DNA of 64,000 bases from Echinometra lucunter (Eukaryota > Echinodermata > Echinoidea > Camarodonta > Echinometridae). The translations under genes and the position numbers were made by a program. The notes below the pieces were generated by a model. The model was not told the origin of the DNA. It saw nothing but the letters and a program-made list of their open reading frames with translations, and searched no databases. Position 1 is the stretch's first letter. Each line of letters starts with the position of its first letter. The stretch is taken from NCBI GenBank assembly GCA_029962745.1, contig CM057166.1, forward strand, positions 1,695,994 through 1,759,993, read 5' to 3'. Shown one piece after another: positions 21,580 through 32,501 of this stretch.

Positions 21580-24500
21580 ATGGCACTGTTTAAACTTATA
21601 TCTGTGGTAGTGATTCTGTCAGGTAAATATAACAGTTTTCTGTCATGTTGGTATTATGGTTATTTAAAAGTACTAATAATAATGTTATCTTTCGGCTTTA
21701 TCAGTAAATCCCACTGTGCTGTTGCATTATGATATTGGAAGAAAGTACAAATACGATATATGTTTGTCACTAAACCAGTACTCAAAGTCATAATTGGTTA
21801 TTAGGATTCTTTGGGTAGTAAGGTCCTGAATTCCAGTCGGAGACCCAAAATTAATGTTTTGGATGAAGGTGGTGACAAGTATCTTCATTATCATTGTGCC
21901 CTCAGAAGAAAACAGTGAACTTTATATTTGTTATCTTTACCTTTTTATAGCTTTGCTTAAACGATCATTTGCAAGAGTTTGAGACCACCTGAGAATTTGT
22001 GGGTATTTCAATAATTTGGAATACATTCTTTTGTCTCATTCAATGATTACAGTGGTTAGTAGCACAAGAGTAATGGTATAACCTCATATGAATGCGCTGA
22101 AAACAAATGTATGTCTGAAAATTAAATATGTTTAACTTTTCATTTTTCTTTGAGTTGTTGTGTTTTGGGAGAGCGGTCTTAAACTTTTGCAAACGATGAC
22201 CGGGGTAATAATATTTCTTTAAAAGACACATCTCAGAGAGATGAATGCAGATTATTATCATTATTGAATGATAATACATACTAAAGAAAGAAATAAAAAC
22301 TCTAGATTATCTAAATAATAGATAAGCCTATTAAATGAAAGGAAAGTTAATCACAGACGATACGTATATTAGATTTTTTAGAAATTTATCATAATGACTG
22401 ATGAAGTGCTCCCTCACAGATACCATTAATACTTTTTTTTTCGATTTTTTATTGTTAAAAAAAGTATATAGCCAGCTTATCGAAAAACAATTTCTATATA
22501 CACACTAAGAAAGAAGGTACAATTTTGCACCCTTCAAATGCAAAACTGGGAGCTCCTTTTGACGAGGCAGATGTCTTTAAAGACGGCACGTCCCTTTTGC
22601 AGACCCAATTCTGAAAGTTCCATGACTCTGTCATCATTTGAGAGAGAAAGGCTATATAAAACGTGAAGTTCGGTTTTAAGGAAATAATCTTCGATAATTC
22701 ATGAGAGCTTTCTTTTTTCGTACCACGAAAAAAAGACCTGAAGATTCGAGATACCGCACAACGAAAGGATTCACGTTACAGCGCCGCTATTATTATGTAC
22801 GGTACGTGCCGTGGCCGCGAGCTGCGCACGGCTTAGCTAGCTAGCTATAATACAGCTGGCTGCGCTAAGTCTGCCGGTGAGCTGATCCGACTTGCTTATT
22901 CAAGGTATTGGTAGCCAGATTTTCATTTTGCACTAATAACTTAAGAAATTTATGACCGTAAGATAAAATGAACAGTATCAGAAGGGCACATCCTTAACTC
23001 ATGCCAAATTGTATGGATTTTCGTCGACTTTGCAAAAGGGACGAGTTACCTTTAAGTTGCACCCTAAGAAGCTTTTTGCACCTTTAAGGGTGCAGTTAGC
23101 AGGTTAGCTAAATTGTACCCTTTAGAAAAGGTGCAAATTTGCACCCTTTCGAATGCAAAAATTTCTGCACCCTTAAAGGTGCAAAGTTGGACCTTTTGGG
23201 GTGCAAACAGGCATTCCCGGGTGCAAACAAGAACAAAAAGGTGCACCTTATTCATGTAGGGTGCAAGATTGCACCCCAAAACGTGCTGCCAGTGTTGCAC
23301 TTAAGGTGCAAACTTGAACCTTTTTTTTTTCTTAGTTTTTTTTTTCGAGTAGGTCTTTTCTCTATCTGTTCATCTAAGAGTATTTCCCCTGATGAATAGA
23401 ATTTAGATAACAGAGGAAACGAATGAAACAAAAATGAATATTTCACCTCGGGTTATTTTCTGCTTTAAAGGTAGCCCGTCCCTTTTGCAAAATCTACGAA
23501 AATCCATACAACTTGGCATGAGTTTAGGATATGCCCTTCTGATACTGTTCATTTGATCTTACGGTCATACGTTGCTTAAGTTATTAATGTAAAATGAAAA
23601 TCTGGCTACCAACCTTGAATAAGCATATCGGATCAGCTCGCCGGCAGTATAGCCGTTCTCTTTCAAATGATGACAGAGTCAGGGAACTTTTAGAATAAGG
23701 TCTGCAAAAGGGACTGGCTACCTTTAAATAGGTATTGTTTTATGATCCAGGGGGGTGTTTCATAAAGCTGTTTGTAAGTAACGAACGACTTTACGCACGA
23801 CTGGAACATGTTCTTGGATGCTAATCAGATTCTCTTTCATTTACATGTAGAATAAGAAGGTATCACTAGTCGTGCGTAAAGTCGTTCGTAACTTACGAAC
23901 AGCTTTATGAAACAATGGGCTGGAATTAGTTAACAAGGTAAAAATAGAATAACACAAACGCTGAATTTATTTAAAACACTATAAAAACAGAGTGTAGACA
24001 GTTCGTATAAGTGAGTCAACTAGCAAACAAACTCCCACACATTTCACCTCACTCAAGTCAATTTAATGTGATTAGCTATAACTATAATTGCATGTGAAAA
24101 GCATGAATGCATGAATTAAATCGTAAGGTGTTAATCAACAGCCAAGCCGAGCAATCATGATAATGGCAAGTAGTATCGGATGGTATCTATACCGTACCAG
24201 AGGGGAGATTGAGGGCAATTCTCCTGTCACGCCCCCCCCCCTTGCCCCATCCCTCCCTCTCCGCTCCGATTCCAATCTGCTAACCTCAATTAGCATCTTT
24301 ATGAAAGAAAGAAAAAAAAAAAACGGATACAGTTCACGCCCGCCAATTTTGCCTCCCCCCCCCGACAACTTGCCTCCGCCCCACCCATCCTCTCATTCTG
24401 TAATTCTGTCGCCGCCTCCGCATGTTTGGTTTTAGTTCCTTGTTTCCATATTCTTTTGTCCTCAAGATCATGATCGGAATAACAATATGTCATTGTCAGC

Positions 24501-27500
24501 CGAACCTACTGAACGACGTACATTGATCATGATAAAGAGGGTTTGTATGGGAGTTTCGGGATCCGCCATGTTTCCTGAAAATACATTCTGAAATTAAACT
24601 ACATCTTGAGCTTGATGGTAGTATAATAAAGCAAATACTTAGATTTTGAGTGAAATGATTACAGTGCCAGGTGGAAATCGTGAATTCTATCTTATGGTTC
24701 TGATTCAGTAATCGCTAGCAAATAATAAAATTCATAAGTTATTTGCGTTACAGAGCAAAACAAACCTGAGTCAAGGTTATATAAATATTCGTAGAAAGAG
24801 TGATTATAGGCGTTAAACTCACCGTGATCTACATCAAGTTTCATTTTCTCAAACTGCAAGGAAAAGGAAAATTGAGAATAAAAACAGAAAAGGAGTCGGG
24901 GAAGGAATGGGAAGGAGAAAAGAGACAATATTAAGATCCCCTCGTGTAGTAAGCTGCTTTGTTGATTTGTATTTGTTTTCCAAGTAAGCAGCTGCTCCTC
25001 ACTCGAGGTGCCAGTGCCCCCCCCCCCCCCCCCCATAGCTGAACTCACTCTATGCCAATGATAAACGGGAAATCAAGCGAAAGTGTAGGCGTGTATTCGA
25101 TACATGTTTTGTTATGGAACTTGACCAAAAACGAAAAATACAACCCCATTTGCAACCGAACTATCCCCCTTCTCTCTCTCTCTCTCTCTCTCTCTCATCA
25201 AATGTATGGAACGCCATCTGATGATTCTCTTCAGTCGACCTGAAGAGCAGAATTATGCGTTTTGAATCATATATATTCCTGAGCAATGCAGTAGAATTTA
25301 ATTCTGTCATGTTTGTCATTTTAGGAAGTTAGGGATATATGTTGCATAGAATCAAAATAATGAATCAATTTCATGTAATTAATGTATTGTATTGCAATTT
25401 GATCTACATGTATGTTAACATTCATGTAAATATGTACACTATACATTATTGTAAATATATAAAAGAAAATTGAAAGTGGAAAAATAAATGAATGAATGAG
25501 AAATGAATGAATAAACGATTCTTCATTCACGTCGTTATAACTCTGAACAGCAAAATATCCAGCATACCTTTGTCCACTTTATGTCCCTATTCCCTCCGCG
25601 GTCATCTTAAACCAATTTTTTTTTTCAGTAGGCCTAATCAAGATCAAGTGCATGATCTAATAAATAAAAAGTATAATTTCAAAGATATGCGAACCAGGAG
25701 ATATTTCAAGAATTTTAACTATCTTCTGTCTTAATTCTAGCGTGTAAGGGATAAATTAGAAATAGCTGTCTCGGAGTGCTTTAATAGATCATTTTCAGGC
25801 CAAGATCTGCGTTTTGGTCATCTCAAAACACAGTTGTAAAAATCACACAAAACATGAAAACCGTGAAATAGCGGCTCAAAACTTGTTTTGATTACCACAA
25901 CACTGATTCTAACGTACCATCATCATTATTCTTGTTCATATCTTATTTTGCCTCGCACGTTAGTGGTGGCTGAATGTCGTGGTAATTACTACGGGAAGCT
26001 GATTGGAGAGTTTGTACGTCGAGGCAATTCACCTGATGATCATCATAATGTGGCTGGGACTGTGTACGCTGTGGATGATGATACATTACAAATCATTGGC
26101 TTTACATACGATGGAACAGCTCCTGGTAGGAATGAAAGTGATTCTAAATCAGTTCATTTAATTATGGTTATCTTCCTTTAGGTGGCTAAGGGCGTAGAAG
26201 CCGTTGGTTAAAAAAACAAAGATTAAAAATTTATTTTTTGAATATAAACTTCTTTGATAGTCACTGACTTGATTAAATCTGGCCCTGTTTCATAAAATTT
26301 GTTATCAATAACAAGTTGCAATAACTGTTATATGCTACTGAAATCCTTGCATCTGATTGGCTGAAAGGAAATTTGTCATAGAAATGAGGCAATTGTTACT
26401 GATAACAAGCTTAATGAAACGGGGCCCTGTTTTGATTCACTTGACTTTTCATATACTGTTAACTACAGGAAGAGGCTTTCACAATATCATTAGAGATAAA
26501 TGAATAAATGAATAGGTAATAGAAGGAAGAACAACAAAATGAAGGACAATAAAAACATGGTCTTAACTGTTTTACTTTCAGATGCATTCTTTTACATCGG
26601 TACATCAGGGACACCATCCGCTAATGGCTACGTTATTCCTAAGGCAGTCGGACTTGGGTATGTGTAGAACCCACCATCCCATCGTTATTCCATGTGTGAC
26701 AATGTCAGAACATATAAAATTTATACACACCTGCAACGATATCACAAATACAGACACGATAACAGAATAAAGACATTATTAGATTTATTTACAATATCAA
26801 TTTGATAACAGAGAAGGAATCCACACTGGTATATCACTCAGTTCATGGCTCTGCTCCACAGTACAACTCTGCTCTCATTCACACCTACACACCATCTAGG
26901 CTTCTACGCTCCAGTGACTCTGGTCTTCTTGCAGTTCCAAAATGTAAAACAAAGGGGGGGGGGGGGAGGGCATTCATCCATGTGGGGCCCTCACAATGGA
27001 ATTCCCTCCCACGAGAGATCCGGGAAAGCATGCGTGTGGAAACATTTAAGATTAAGCTAAAAACTTACCTCTTTAACTCATTTTATCAATGATTTTCTGT
27101 TACTTGTAATTTTGTTTGCCCCCCTCCTTCACTAGTCTTGTGCGCCTTGAGCATCTCTTACGAGATGGATATGGCGCCTAACAAATTGCATATGTTATTA
27201 TTATTATTATTATTATTATAATCAAAAATAGTGCCAATCTACTAAGTTTATTAGCTGAGTATAATGATAATGCATGGTGCTTTGTACACTATACCTAGCA
27301 TGTTTTGATGATGTGTAAATAAGACAGCAGGAAAAAGCAATATGTGGATTGTTTGTGGACTAAAATGCAAGGTTTTAACTTTACTCTGATTTTATATGTA
27401 GCGAGTGATAGTTTTCTGGGCTGACTGTCTGAGGAGAGTTGTCTGAGGGTAGTTATGTGGAGTGGCCGTTCGAACTTGTTATTGTTTGCTTTGGTGGTTG

Positions 27501-27696
27501 GCAACTGCCCTTCTACTGCCTCGATTATCATGATTTTATTCATTTATTCTTTGTTTGTTTATTTGTTTGTTTGTTTAGTTCTGAGAAGCTGGGTGAATAC
27601 TCCAATGCAGATTTGACCATACATATTGATGCTACACAAGGCCCAGGAAGAATCTCAGACTATGCGTGGATATCTGTATGGTGTAGAACAGCCGGG
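21580..27696 (+). CDS. Secreted DM13-domain protein, 3' end missing
   Basis: Four exons join in phase: 21580-21622, 25964-26125, 26582-26657 and 27579-27696, all with GT-AG borders (399 bases, 133 codons). Residues 1-18 are a signal peptide (MALFKLISVVVILS start). The rest is a single DM13 domain. Its hallmarks are GTVYAVDDDTLQIIGFTYDG, then DAFFYIGT, a PSANGYVIP segment, a LGEYSNADLTI strand and the closing DYAWISVWC with the conserved cysteine. DM13 domains occur alone or beside DOMON domains in animal extracellular proteins such as Skeletor and have been proposed to act in redox or electron transfer. That role is family-level knowledge, not shown here. The stop codon or further domains were not found before the gap at 28581. 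Intron 1 (4.3 kb) is packed with MITEs and intron 3 holds a LINE fragment. Confidence 0.85.
22575..23055 (-). mobile_element. MITE copy 1, inverted relative to copy 2
   Basis: Ends are CTTTAAAGACGGCACGTCCC and GGGACGAGTTACCTTTAAG. The body matches 23463-23728 in reverse, including GTCATCATTTGAGAG, TGATCCGA, GGTAGCCAGATTTTCATTTT and GAACAGTATCAGAAGGGCA. It carries about 200 extra internal bases. It sits inside the GTGCAA-rich element. Confidence 0.8.
23056..23325. repeat. Array of GTGCAA / TTGCAC motifs
   Basis: Some fifteen copies of GGTGCAAA or its complement TTTGCACC alternate in both orientations, for example AAGGTGCAAATTTGCACCCTT. A detached piece lies at 22515-22550, before MITE copy 1, so the MITE interrupted a larger element. 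The sequence can form many small hairpins. Confidence 0.7.
23463..23728 (+). mobile_element. MITE copy 2, 266 bp
   Basis: Terminal inverted repeats CTTTAAAGGTAGCC(C/A)GTCCC read inward from both ends, and both are followed by TTTTGCA. No coding capacity. Copy 1 lies in inverse orientation 0.4 kb upstream, so a large hairpin could form within intron 1 of the DM13 gene. Confidence 0.85.
23750..23913. mobile_element. Palindromic MITE of the GTTTCATAAAGCTG type
   Basis: GTTTCATAAAGCTGTTTGTA near the left end pairs with ACGAACAGCTTTATGAAAC at the right. The inner arms ACGACTTTACGCACGACT also pair. A related copy is at 45492-45806. Confidence 0.85.
23914..25963. other. Remainder of DM13 intron 1
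   Basis: No further exon was recognised. Short simple repeats are present: a poly-C run at 25017-25034 and (CT)n at 25172-25195. The frames at 24135-24490 and 24692-25048 do not resemble known proteins. Confidence 0.5.
26281..26427. mobile_element. MITE, CCCTGTTTCATAAA family
   Basis: GGCCCTGTTTCATAAA on the left pairs with TTAATGAAACGGGGCCC on the right, with inner ATAACAAG and TTGTTA arms. About 147 bp, within intron 2 of the DM13 gene. Confidence 0.8.
26790..27222 (+). mobile_element. 3' fragment of a non-LTR retrotransposon
   Basis: The frame encodes the conserved C-terminal block of many LINE ORF2 proteins. Visible pieces are YTPSRLLRSSDSGLLAVP, a GRAF-type segment degraded by a poly-G run, WNSLPREIRES and FKIKLKTYLF, followed by a stop. 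The 3' tail GCGCCTTGAGCATCTCTTAC ends in (ATT)n, as in L2/CR1/Jockey-like elements. No reverse transcriptase core is present, so it is a 5'-truncated dead copy in intron 3 of the DM13 gene. Confidence 0.8.
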
Positions 27697-28146
27697 GTAA
27701 TACTTCATAAAACTTACAAGTTTTTTCTCACATTACATCTCATATAGCAGTGTATAGTGGACGATTGCGTAATGATGAAGACGTGCGTATTCAGTGAGTA
27801 AGATATAGTCTAAAAGTGAATAAATTACTTTTAGCTTTCAAATGAACAATTCCATTACATTTTATGGAGCAAGAGTAAATTATGATGCAATATGAACTAT
27901 GAATGGTTTCGATATCTATTTACATATCAGTAGGGGGCATAGCCATCTCCTTTTTAATGGGGGAAATGCGTGGCAAAGCAGGTGAAATTTTAATCATAAA
28001 AGCAAAATAGTAATTAGGTTTTTGCCATACCTGTTGAAAGGTGATCGTATCTTCACCAAGGAACAAAAACAAATACAAAAAACAACAAAAACAAACGGAC
28101 AAGCAACACTGGAGTGTTTACAATTTATATGAAAATGTCAAATTTG

Positions 28147-28188
<42 letters not shown>

Positions 28189-28580
28189 GGGGGGGGGGGT
28201 ATCTGAGCTAAGCTCCTGTTTTCGGATCAGAACTCCTACCCCCCCCCCCTTCTCATCAAAATCAATGCCTTGCCCTTGTTTCGTCTTTATTTTATATAGA
28301 AGATATGGCTCACGAGGATATTTTCACTGAGAAAGATCAAAGTGTATATGCAGTCGAGGATTTGTAGACTATGATCGTATAGCCAAGGATATCTTTCCCT
28401 AGTTCAACATTCTTTTTTCTCCATTATCATGATTATTATTAGATTTGATCTCATCCTTTAAAAAATGGGTTTAATGCAGATATGAGTATGAGTTCTGGCC
28501 ATGCAGGAAGCCTGTTGGGAAAGAGTGATTATGTTGAATATATAAGTAATCTTGTGTGGTTGAGGTTTTGGACTTACCAT
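27697..28580. other. Sequence after DM13 exon 4 up to the gap
   Basis: There is a long poly-T (about 28151-28187) followed by poly-G. A TTTAATGCAG at 28470-28480 could be an acceptor, but the sequence after it meets a stop in the phase required by exon 4. I could not place the next exon. Confidence 0.4.
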
Positions 28581-29080
28581 NNNNNNNNNNNNNNNNNNNN
28601 NNNNNNNNNNNNNNNNNNNNNNNNNNNNNNNNNNNNNNNNNNNNNNNNNNNNNNNNNNNNNNNNNNNNNNNNNNNNNNNNNNNNNNNNNNNNNNNNNNNN
28701 NNNNNNNNNNNNNNNNNNNNNNNNNNNNNNNNNNNNNNNNNNNNNNNNNNNNNNNNNNNNNNNNNNNNNNNNNNNNNNNNNNNNNNNNNNNNNNNNNNNN
28801 NNNNNNNNNNNNNNNNNNNNNNNNNNNNNNNNNNNNNNNNNNNNNNNNNNNNNNNNNNNNNNNNNNNNNNNNNNNNNNNNNNNNNNNNNNNNNNNNNNNN
28901 NNNNNNNNNNNNNNNNNNNNNNNNNNNNNNNNNNNNNNNNNNNNNNNNNNNNNNNNNNNNNNNNNNNNNNNNNNNNNNNNNNNNNNNNNNNNNNNNNNNN
29001 NNNNNNNNNNNNNNNNNNNNNNNNNNNNNNNNNNNNNNNNNNNNNNNNNNNNNNNNNNNNNNNNNNNNNNNNNNNNNNNN
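28581..29080. other. Assembly gap of 500 N
   Basis: Exactly 500 N. The sequence resumes inside a CT-rich minisatellite, which probably caused the break. Confidence 0.99.
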
Positions 29081-30030
29081 TCTCTCTCTCTCTCTCTCTC
29101 CGTCTTCCCCCATCTTTCCATCTTTCCCTCCAACCGACCCCCTTCTATCCTGGCTCTGTTTCTCTCTCTCTCTCTCTGTCTTCCCCCATGTTTCCATCTT
29201 TCCCTCCAACCAACCCCCCTTCTATCCTGACTCTGTTTCTCTCTCTCTCCATCTTCCCCCATGTTTCCATCTTTCCCTCCAACCAACCCCCTTCTATCCT
29301 GACTCTGTTTCTCTCTCTCTCCGTCTTCCCCCATGTTTCCATCTTTCCCTCCAACCAACCCCCATCTATCCTGACTCTGTTTCTCTCTCTCTCTCCGTCT
29401 TCCCCCATGTTTCCATCTTTCCCTCCAACCAACCCCCATCTATCCTGACTCTGTTTCTTTCTCTCTCCGTCTTCACCCACGTTTCCATCTTTCCCTCCAA
29501 CCAACCCCCATCTATCCTGACTCTGTTTCTTTCTCTCTCCGTCTTCCCCCATATTTCCATCTTTCCCTCCAACCAACCCCCCTTCTATCCTGACTCTATT
29601 TTCTCTCTCTCTTTCTCTCCATCTTCCCCCATGTTTCCATCTTTCCCTCCAACCAACCCCCCTTCCATCCTGACTCTATTTTCTCTCTCTCTCTCTCTCT
29701 CTCCATCTTCCCCCATGTTTCCATCTTTCCCTCCAACCAACACCCCTACTATCCTGACTCTATTTCTCTCTCTCTCCGTCTTCCCCTGTTTCCATCTTTC
29801 CCTCCAACCAACCCCCTTCTATCCTGATTCTGTTTCTCTCTTTCTCTGTCTTCCCCCATGTTTCCATCTTTCCCTCCAACCACCCAACCCCCTTCTATCC
29901 TGACTCTGTTTCTTCTCTCTCCATCTTCCCCCCATGTTTCCATCTTTCCCTCCAACCAACCCCCCCTTCTATCCTGACTCTGTTTCTCTCTCTCTCCGTC
30001 TTCCCCCGTGTTTCCATCTTTCCCTCTTAC
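29081..30030. repeat. CT-rich minisatellite, array 2
   Basis: At least thirteen units of the same sequence as 22-858 and in the same orientation. The array begins at the gap and so may be longer. Its right flank differs from that of array 1, so they are separate loci or one locus split by misassembly. Confidence 0.95.
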
Positions 30031-30066
30031 CCAAATCCTCATCTTCCCTGATTTTATTTATTTTCC

Positions 30067-30097
<31 letters not shown>

Positions 30098-31628
30098 CTT
30101 CTCTTCATGTGTTTCTCTATCCCTCTCCTCACATCTTTCCCTTTCTCCAAATTTGTCATGAGGGAATTTTACTTAATTCCCCCTACCCCCCTTTACAAAA
30201 ATGTTGCTTAAGTTTTAAAACTACCATGCATCAAAATAAAAATTAGATATATAATAATGCATATGACCACTATACCTGTTCAAAATACATATTATCGATT
30301 TTGCAACTTTTATTTTAGACATAATAATCATATGATCCCCCATTTTATCTACATTGAAAAAACTTTACTGCTGAAATTACTTGGAATCACCACAAGCATC
30401 ATCTTTGGTAACATCATCCATGTTTTCTATAATATCAAAATAATTTGAATGGGCATCTCTGTAAATGCATGATTTACAAAACATCAACCTATCTAATACA
30501 TATTCTTTACGATAATGAAGAAATAACAATCTGAAAGAGAGAAATAGTACATGTATTACTGATGCATGAACAAAACATACATGTACACAAGAAATTATCT
30601 ACATGTAGTAAAACAATGCTAGACTTTCTACCAAAATAATTATCTTGGGTGGTATCCTGAAAAACAACGTTATCTGTTACGTGTTTGTTTGTAATGGGAT
30701 GTTAATTGTCACAACAAATTAAAATATGGGCAAGTCATTGGTGAAATGGCTGCACAAAGCTAGCTGCAATCCAATAAATCAAGAGACAGACATCTGCACA
30801 AGCACTAGTGATGAGAGCTTATTCCAGCATATTATTTTTGCTGCATGAGTGTACTATTATTCTATATACTATTATCTTGACTACTGTGATTTTCCTTGTC
30901 TATTTATTTGATCTTTCGTATATTTTAATTTGGTGGCCCCTTTTTATAAGCTCTGTTTCTCCGGGGTCATCAAACCATCATTGTATTTTGTTGAAACTTT
31001 TGTTATAACCCTGTTCTCTGTATGTTTTGATGGTTGAATAATATGAAAATGATAAAAGGATATTTCAATTTGTTATGACATCTGACATCCTTTCCTATAG
31101 CTTAGAAAAATGAAGTGGTACGCTGTACGGAAAGACACGTAAAGAACACGAAATGAATACTGCTGTCACTATTGTTTGTGTCCCGAACGCGTCTTTTCAT
31201 GAAATTCTGTTTTGCTAAGCTAGCCAACATGGAAGATGACATAATTTTCAGAATAACACTCTTGATTTTCAACCAATATTTAATACTACTATTAGACAGG
31301 GCTTTCATTTATGTTTGAAATACATTACCATGTAGTGTGTCTTTAAAAAGATAACCAAAAGCAAAGCTGATATATTTATTAAACTATCAAGATAAATCAT
31401 GAAAGATAACATCACACGCCTAAAAATGCCACATATGAAATATACTAGATATGCCAATTCTTCTGGAGTTTGATTCGAATTATCAGAATTCTGGATTAGC
31501 ATTCCCAAAATTTAAACATACCTATGAATGCCATGGAATCAAATGAATGAAAACAGTTCTGATACATGACTGATGCTCTAATAAGTCATGACACTCAGAA
31601 ACCATAAATATTAAACAAGAGTCATCTA
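30031..31628. other. No gene seen
   Basis: AT-rich intergenic sequence beyond the 3' end of COPS7. No further DM13 exon and no other gene was recognised. Confidence 0.5.
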
Positions 31629-31774
31629 GGTTCCAGCTTCATAAAACTTGTCATCCGTAACAAATGCCAAAATTCTACAAATTTACAGTCAGTCAATCAC
31701 ATGCAATGATTTCTGTACTTTATATCAATGATCATAACTTGTCATGGACAATAAATTTTTATGAAATGGGGCCA
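31629..31774. mobile_element. Diverged MITE, TTCATAAAACTTGTCA family
   Basis: GCTTCATAAAACTTGTCATC on the left mirrors TTTTTATGAAATGGGGCC on the right with inner ACTTGTCAT/ATGACAAG-like arms. Related to 26281-26427. Confidence 0.6.
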
Positions 31775-31859
31775 TGAAATTTACTCTACACTTTATTTCT
31801 TCAAAAAGAAAGTATTTGATTAGGATTTAGAAAAGGTTACATATGTGTTCAGGTTTAAA

Positions 31860-32065
31860 GTCTAGGTCCAAGTTAACACTTAGGTTAAGGTTGAGGTTAA
31901 GGTTTAGGACTGGGGTAAGATCAAGGGCTGAAGAAATTTACAGGAGAATCAATGATACATGCTGCTGCAACAACTGCTCTGCATCAATTTTGTACACTAA
32001 CTGAATACTGAACTCTGACCCTGGACCAACTGCTTTGCATAACCCTAACCCTAACCCTGACCTCA
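31860..32065. repeat. Degenerate telomere-like repeat
   Basis: TTAGGTTAAGGTTGAGGTTA at 31882-31905 and AACCCTAACCCTAACCCTGA at 32041-32060 are degenerate TTAGGG/CCCTAA runs in opposite orientation. Similar GGTTAGGGTAAGG stretches occur near 46580. They are interstitial and not a chromosome end. Confidence 0.55.
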
Positions 32066-32501
32066 AAGTCCATTGCTACCCTACCATGTATCTTTGATGA
32101 GAGAGAGGCTGCAGCAATTGTCACCGGAGGCATACGTTGGGTCATCGTGAGAGAATGACCATAGACCATGGATCCAGAACTTAAAAGAGGATGACTGTGG
32201 AGCCACTGTTCATGGGGCTTGCGTCTAACAATATTAGAATGGAAATTTCCCCTCCCCCCATTGAAGCCTTTGATAGACAGGTTCCATGACTGTTGATGAG
32301 TTCCTACATTGACCGCAGGTCTTCTACATGAACATCTCCGCAGTATCTATTACATGTCTTCCAATGATCATGACTTCGATATCAATATATATTTACATCA
32401 TCTTCAGCATGATAAGGCTGCAAACTCAGTCTCTGAGATCAGAGTCTCTTTCTTCAAAGTCTTTTTCTAGAGGACTATGTTGACACAATAGGGATTCCCC
32501 T

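Noticed and set aside
24692..25048. 118-codon minus-strand frame
   Set aside because: It starts in a poly-C derived Gly run, has no splice partners and no recognisable motif. It lies in the DM13 intron.
31860..32065. Telomere
   Set aside because: The runs are degenerate, short, in both orientations and flanked by genes, so they are interstitial.
31984..32330. Alternative COPS7 last exon on the minus strand
   Set aside because: A long frame is open in the needed phase, but its sequence does not resemble any COPS7 tail. The 40-base exon at 32502-32541 matches the family end exactly.
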